From assembly GCA_000435715.1 (NCBI GenBank), contig FR882593.1:1-64000 (forward strand): a stretch of 64,000 nt of DNA. The letters run 5' to 3'. Below are positions 61,431 to 64,000 of the stretch, piece by piece. Position 1 is the first letter of the stretch; each line of letters starts with the position of its first letter. Position numbers and translations under genes: made by a program. The notes beneath the pieces are model-generated. The model was not told the DNA's origin, did no database searches, and was given only the letters and a program-made list of their open reading frames with translations. Source of the DNA: Firmicutes bacterium CAG:145. GTDB lineage: Bacteria; Bacillota; Clostridia; Peptostreptococcales; Anaerovoracaceae.

Positions 61431-62363
61431 TCAATCCGTAAACCGCAGCTGCATATCTACCCAGCTTTTCTGCTTTGCCTGATGTATCACATCATCCGGC
61501 AGTACATTGCCTATGAGTAAAGGTGAATACGGGTCATGAAGCTTCATGTTTCGTCTTACGGCAGACTCGTCAGAATTAGCATAGCAATAGCGGCACAGAT
61601 GACCGCAAGTATCGTATTGGCCTATATCGCTGCTTAAAATACAGGCACATTCGCTTCTGGCCGTCTTATAGCCCGAAGGTATATTCAGATGGGAACCTAT
61701 CGCATCTTCAAAAGTCTTTAGCGACATACAGCCGCTGCAGTCGGCTCCCAGCTCAGCGAGATCGTTTCCTTCTGCGCAGGTTTTGACAGTGATGCCGTAT
61801 TTTTTCCCGATATCAACAAAAGCCTTTCCCAGATAAAGACGATGATGTGAGGAAACTTCTCTCGCTTGGGGAAAATTTCTTTTTACCTTTTGGTACAGGT
61901 CTATAAAACTGATGACGCAGGTCCCGGTATAACCGCTGAGCTCTCTGGCCATGCGCTCAAAAGCTTCCACATGGCGGTCGGCGGTATATGTATCATCTAT
62001 GAAGATGGGGTCGTATCTCCACGCCATATGATTTTTCCCTGTAGATTCAGACAGCCGCTTAAAGTCATCCATCACCTGAGCTTTGTCGCCTATACCCGGC
62101 TCTATCTCCCTTCCGTAAGGCGTTACAGTCACGAACCAGTATTGATTATATTGATGAAGCAAATTCATATGAGAGAGCATGGGACCGGGATTTTTAGTGC
62201 AAAATACGATCAGATCAACTACCTCGGGATTTATATCGTAGCGAGTGACACGGCGAGGATCGTACGGATTGCGAACCAGAGCGTAACCGGCGCGGAGCCT
62301 TTCTGAAAACCACATAGAATAAAAGGCCGGTATATCTGTTCTGTTGCCTGTATGTAAAATCAT
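61431..62363 (-). CDS. DUF1848 family radical-SAM-like protein
   Basis: The 310-residue protein matches DUF1848. It begins MILHTGNRTDIPAFYSMWF and has VDLIVFCTKNPGPML and HMAWRYDPIFID. A cluster-type motif CGHLCRYC (C-x3-C-x2-C) lies in the C-terminal third, and another CSGC precedes it, so an iron-sulfur cluster is likely, with radical SAM chemistry proposed for the family. ATG 62363 follows GGGAGGTGGATC; the frame is open up to 62411. Function unknown; relatives are often called DNA repair photolyase-like. Confidence 0.82.
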   Translation of the reverse strand: MILHTGNRTDIPAFYSMWFSERLRAGYALVRNPYDPRRVTRYDINPEVVDLIVFCTKNPGPMLSHMNLLHQYNQYWFVTVTPYGREIEPGIGDKAQVMDDFKRLSESTGKNHMAWRYDPIFIDDTYTADRHVEAFERMARELSGYTGTCVISFIDLYQKVKRNFPQAREVSSHHRLYLGKAFVDIGKKYGITVKTCAEGNDLAELGADCSGCMSLKTFEDAIGSHLNIPSGYKTARSECACILSSDIGQYDTCGHLCRYCYANSDESAVRRNMKLHDPYSPLLIGNVLPDDVIHQAKQKSWVDMQLRFTD

Positions 62364-62522
62364 GATCCACCTCCCAAACGTCAATATATCACGGGTAGAC
62401 ATCAAATTCAATGATAAAAGCAGTTTATCAGAAATAAGAAATTATGCAGCATTATAAAAAGCAAAGAGAACCCCGGTGAGGCTCTCTAAACTTTTATAAG
62501 TATTGAACTTTCAACAGAATTT

Positions 62523-63065
62523 CTAACCGAAGTATCTCTTTAAAAGACCTTCAAAGGCAGCTCCGTGTCTTGCTTCATCCTTACACATTTCGTGAACTGT
62601 ATCGTGGATAGCGTCAAGATTCAGCTGTTTTGCCTTTGTAGCCAGAGCTTTCTTGCCTGCGCAGGCTCCTGCTTCCGCTTCAACTCTCATCTCTAAATTC
62701 TTCTTTGTGGAATCAGTGAGAACTTCGCCGAGAAGTTCAGCGAATTTAGCAGCGTGTTCTGCTTCTTCCCAGGCAGCTTTTTCCCAGTACAGGCCGATTT
62801 CAGGATAACCCTCTCTGTGAGCTACTCTTGCCATAGCCAAATACATGCCTACTTCTGAGCACTCGCCTTCAAAGTTAGCTCTCAGGCCTTCAACGATTTC
62901 AGGATCGACCCCTTTGGCAACGCCTACAACGTGCTTGTCAGCCCATTCTACATTGCCTTCTTCCTGCTTGATAAATTTGTCGGCGCCTACATGGCATACC
63001 GGACATTCTGCAGGAGGTTCCGCTCCCTCATGAACATAACCACATACTGTGCAAACCCATTTCAT
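62523..63065 (-). CDS. Reverse rubrerythrin (NADH peroxidase)
   Basis: The 180-residue protein begins with a rubredoxin domain (C5-TV-C8, C21-PV-C24) followed by a ferritin-like diiron domain with [32 protein letters not shown] and [15 protein letters not shown] carrying the glutamates and histidines. This reversed order is typical of anaerobes and serves to reduce hydrogen peroxide. ATG 63065 follows AGAGGAGGATTTTACGT. It supports a strictly anaerobic host that meets oxygen occasionally. Confidence 0.93.
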   Translation of the reverse strand: MKWVCTVCGYVHEGAEPPAECPVCHVGADKFIKQEEGNVEWADKHVVGVAKGVDPEIVEGLRANFEGECSEVGMYLAMARVAHREGYPEIGLYWEKAAWEEAEHAAKFAELLGEVLTDSTKKNLEMRVEAEAGACAGKKALATKAKQLNLDAIHDTVHEMCKDEARHGAAFEGLLKRYFG

Positions 63066-63518
63066 ACGTAAAATCCTCCTCTTTTTTATCTAATTTTTGT
63101 GACAAATATATATTACCACAAAATTCCCGGTTAAGCACACAATTTTAATTTATACTTTTAAATCAGAGAAAAGCTTTTTTGCAAGCTTATCCACCGGGCA
63201 TAAGTCCGGCGATTGATATCTGCTGAAGGGTCGCAAGGGCGGAGTGCCGTAAAAGTCGCAGAGCATGAAGACGCAAGCCCATAAGAGCCGAGGCATCATA
63301 TATATGAGAAAAAAATATTGCAATAACAAGTACTAAAGGGTATAATTTTTGTATAAGATGTCGGCATGAGGTTTTCAAGATGAGAATTCTCTCATAAAAA
63401 GGCAGTCTTATTATATAGAAAAAATTTAATTAAAAAACACAAAAATAACACAAAACCTGCGGCAGCAGCACGGTAAAATATAGAGAACGCGATCAACAAG
63501 ATAATTTGGAGAAATAAT
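63066..63518. other. 453-bp intergenic region with a structured GC-rich core
   Basis: The divergent gap between rubrerythrin and the substrate-binding protein includes a GC-rich stretch near 63185-63300 with three related segments: GTCGCAAGGGC, GTCGCAGAGC and GACGCAAGCCC. CCGG/CCGG can close a small hairpin near 63197-63213. The motif faintly recalls GACGCAAAGCC of the c-di-GMP-I riboswitch, but the rest of that aptamer is not recognised. The remainder is AT-rich without a gene. Confidence 0.35.
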
Positions 63519-64000
63519 ATGAAGAAGAAACTTGGTGTTGTGATCTGTTTACTGCTTACATTGAGCCTTGTAACGGGATGCACCACTTTCAACAATTTTA
63601 AAAACGCCTTTTTTTCGGATAATTCGGCCGATACCGGAGCCGAAGAGAGGACCATAAAGATAGGAGTGTACGAGCCTCTGACAGGCCAATATAAGGCGCA
63701 AGGCAATGAAGAAAGAATAGGTATAGAGCTGGCTAACGAGTTGTATCCCGAAGTTGCCGGAAAGAAGGTCGAACTCATATACGCCGACAACCAGTCCGAG
63801 ATGAATGCGGCGGAGACAGCTATTCAGGAACTGGTAGCTCAGAAACCTTCCGTAATACTGGGAAGTTACGGCGAAACAGTCACTCTGGTAGCAGGCGATG
63901 CGGTAAAGGCAAATAATATACCTGCCATTTCCATAACCAGCACCAACCCTCTCATAACGATAAACAACGACTATTATTTCTGCGCGACTTTTTCAGAGAC
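63519..64000 (+). CDS. ABC substrate-binding lipoprotein, 5' part
   Basis: The first 160 residues of a periplasmic-binding-type protein continue past the window edge. It has a lipoprotein signal peptide with lipobox LVTGC (C21), a linker, then IKIGVYEPLTGQYKAQGNEE and IGIELANE, VELIYADNQSEMNAAETAIQEL, and VILGSYGETVTLVAGDAV with PAISITSTNP, the layout of branched-chain amino acid (LivJ/Leu-Ile-Val) receptors. It is anchored outside the membrane and would deliver amino acids or related compounds to an ABC importer. ATG 63519 follows a weak TGGAGAAATAAT. Confidence 0.88.
   Translation, partial: MKKKLGVVICLLLTLSLVTGCTTFNNFKNAFFSDNSADTGAEERTIKIGVYEPLTGQYKAQGNEERIGIELANELYPEVAGKKVELIYADNQSEMNAAETAIQELVAQKPSVILGSYGETVTLVAGDAVKANNIPAISITSTNPLITINNDYYFCATFSE

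Overview
The window looks like chromosome of an anaerobic, amino-acid-fermenting Clostridia member (Bacillota), plausibly of the Anaerovoracaceae / Eubacteriales Family XIII type. The evidence is an almost complete lysine fermentation cluster, NhaC-type antiporters, reverse rubrerythrin, S-box control of metK, strong AGGAGG-type ribosome binding sites, two sigma-54 activators, and a spoIIE-tilS-ftsH neighbourhood in which the spoIIE-like gene is only a short soluble remnant. The species assignment is inference; no rRNA or tRNA gene was recognised.

Layout. 1-1800: a degraded left edge with a cluster of CGAGTGGG palindromes, then a grpB-like gene and a metallo-beta-lactamase-fold gene, each broken by one TGA at a position where tryptophan is expected. 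1875-15526: the lysine fermentation locus. kal is on the minus strand, with ~120-bp repeats in its 3' flank. Facing away from it is a sigma-54 activator whose N-terminal half is a 3,5-diaminohexanoate dehydrogenase (Kdd) homologue, then two kdd genes, kamA-kamB-kamC-kamD-kamE and atoD-atoA. kce is absent. Sigma-54 promoters precede kal and the first kdd, and three 16-bp GAA-N7-CGGTTC sites are candidate binding sites of the Kdd-derived activator. 15541-16536: an unusual double palindrome and a PD-(D/E)XK-like protein of unknown function. 16549-24868: a PrpR-like sigma-54 activator divergent from a five-gene operon (SDR, NhaC antiporter, polysaccharide-deacetylase-family hydrolase, YtcJ amidohydrolase, AspT-like transporter) behind a textbook -24/-12 promoter.

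25036-32596: a YabE-like G5/3D cell-wall protein, an AlaX editing protein, a decayed glycerate kinase-enolase pair, and an NhaC antiporter with a mandelate-racemase-type enzyme. 32878-39163: a complete type II-A CRISPR-Cas locus with an antisense tracrRNA upstream of cas9, cas9-cas1-cas2-csn2, and an array with only one spacer. 39436-41874: cwlD, three perfect DnaA boxes in 133 bp, a DUF4282-like membrane protein with a cysteine-rich tail, and an M20 peptidase fragment. 41937-47387: an unknown protein, S-box-metK, deoC, and a small operon with DUF3842 and an ECF S component; the deoC and DUF3842 operons diverge from promoters that share one palindromic -35 hexamer.

47562-60699: housekeeping genes (aspartate kinase, cytidylate-kinase-like protein, metG, tatD, SpoIIE-type phosphatase, tilS, ftsH, pucR-like regulator, dusB, patB). 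60700-64000: a hairpin-rich intergenic stretch, a DUF1848 radical-SAM-like protein, reverse rubrerythrin, and the start of a branched-chain-amino-acid-type ABC substrate-binding lipoprotein that runs off the right edge.

How it fits together. Lysine is isomerised by KamA and KamDE (with KamB/KamC as presumed helpers), oxidised by Kdd, cleaved by a Kce encoded elsewhere, and the aminobutyryl-CoA is deaminated by Kal; AtoDA passes CoA from butyryl-CoA to acetoacetate. A catalytically degenerate Kdd domain probably senses a pathway intermediate and switches on the sigma-54 promoters.
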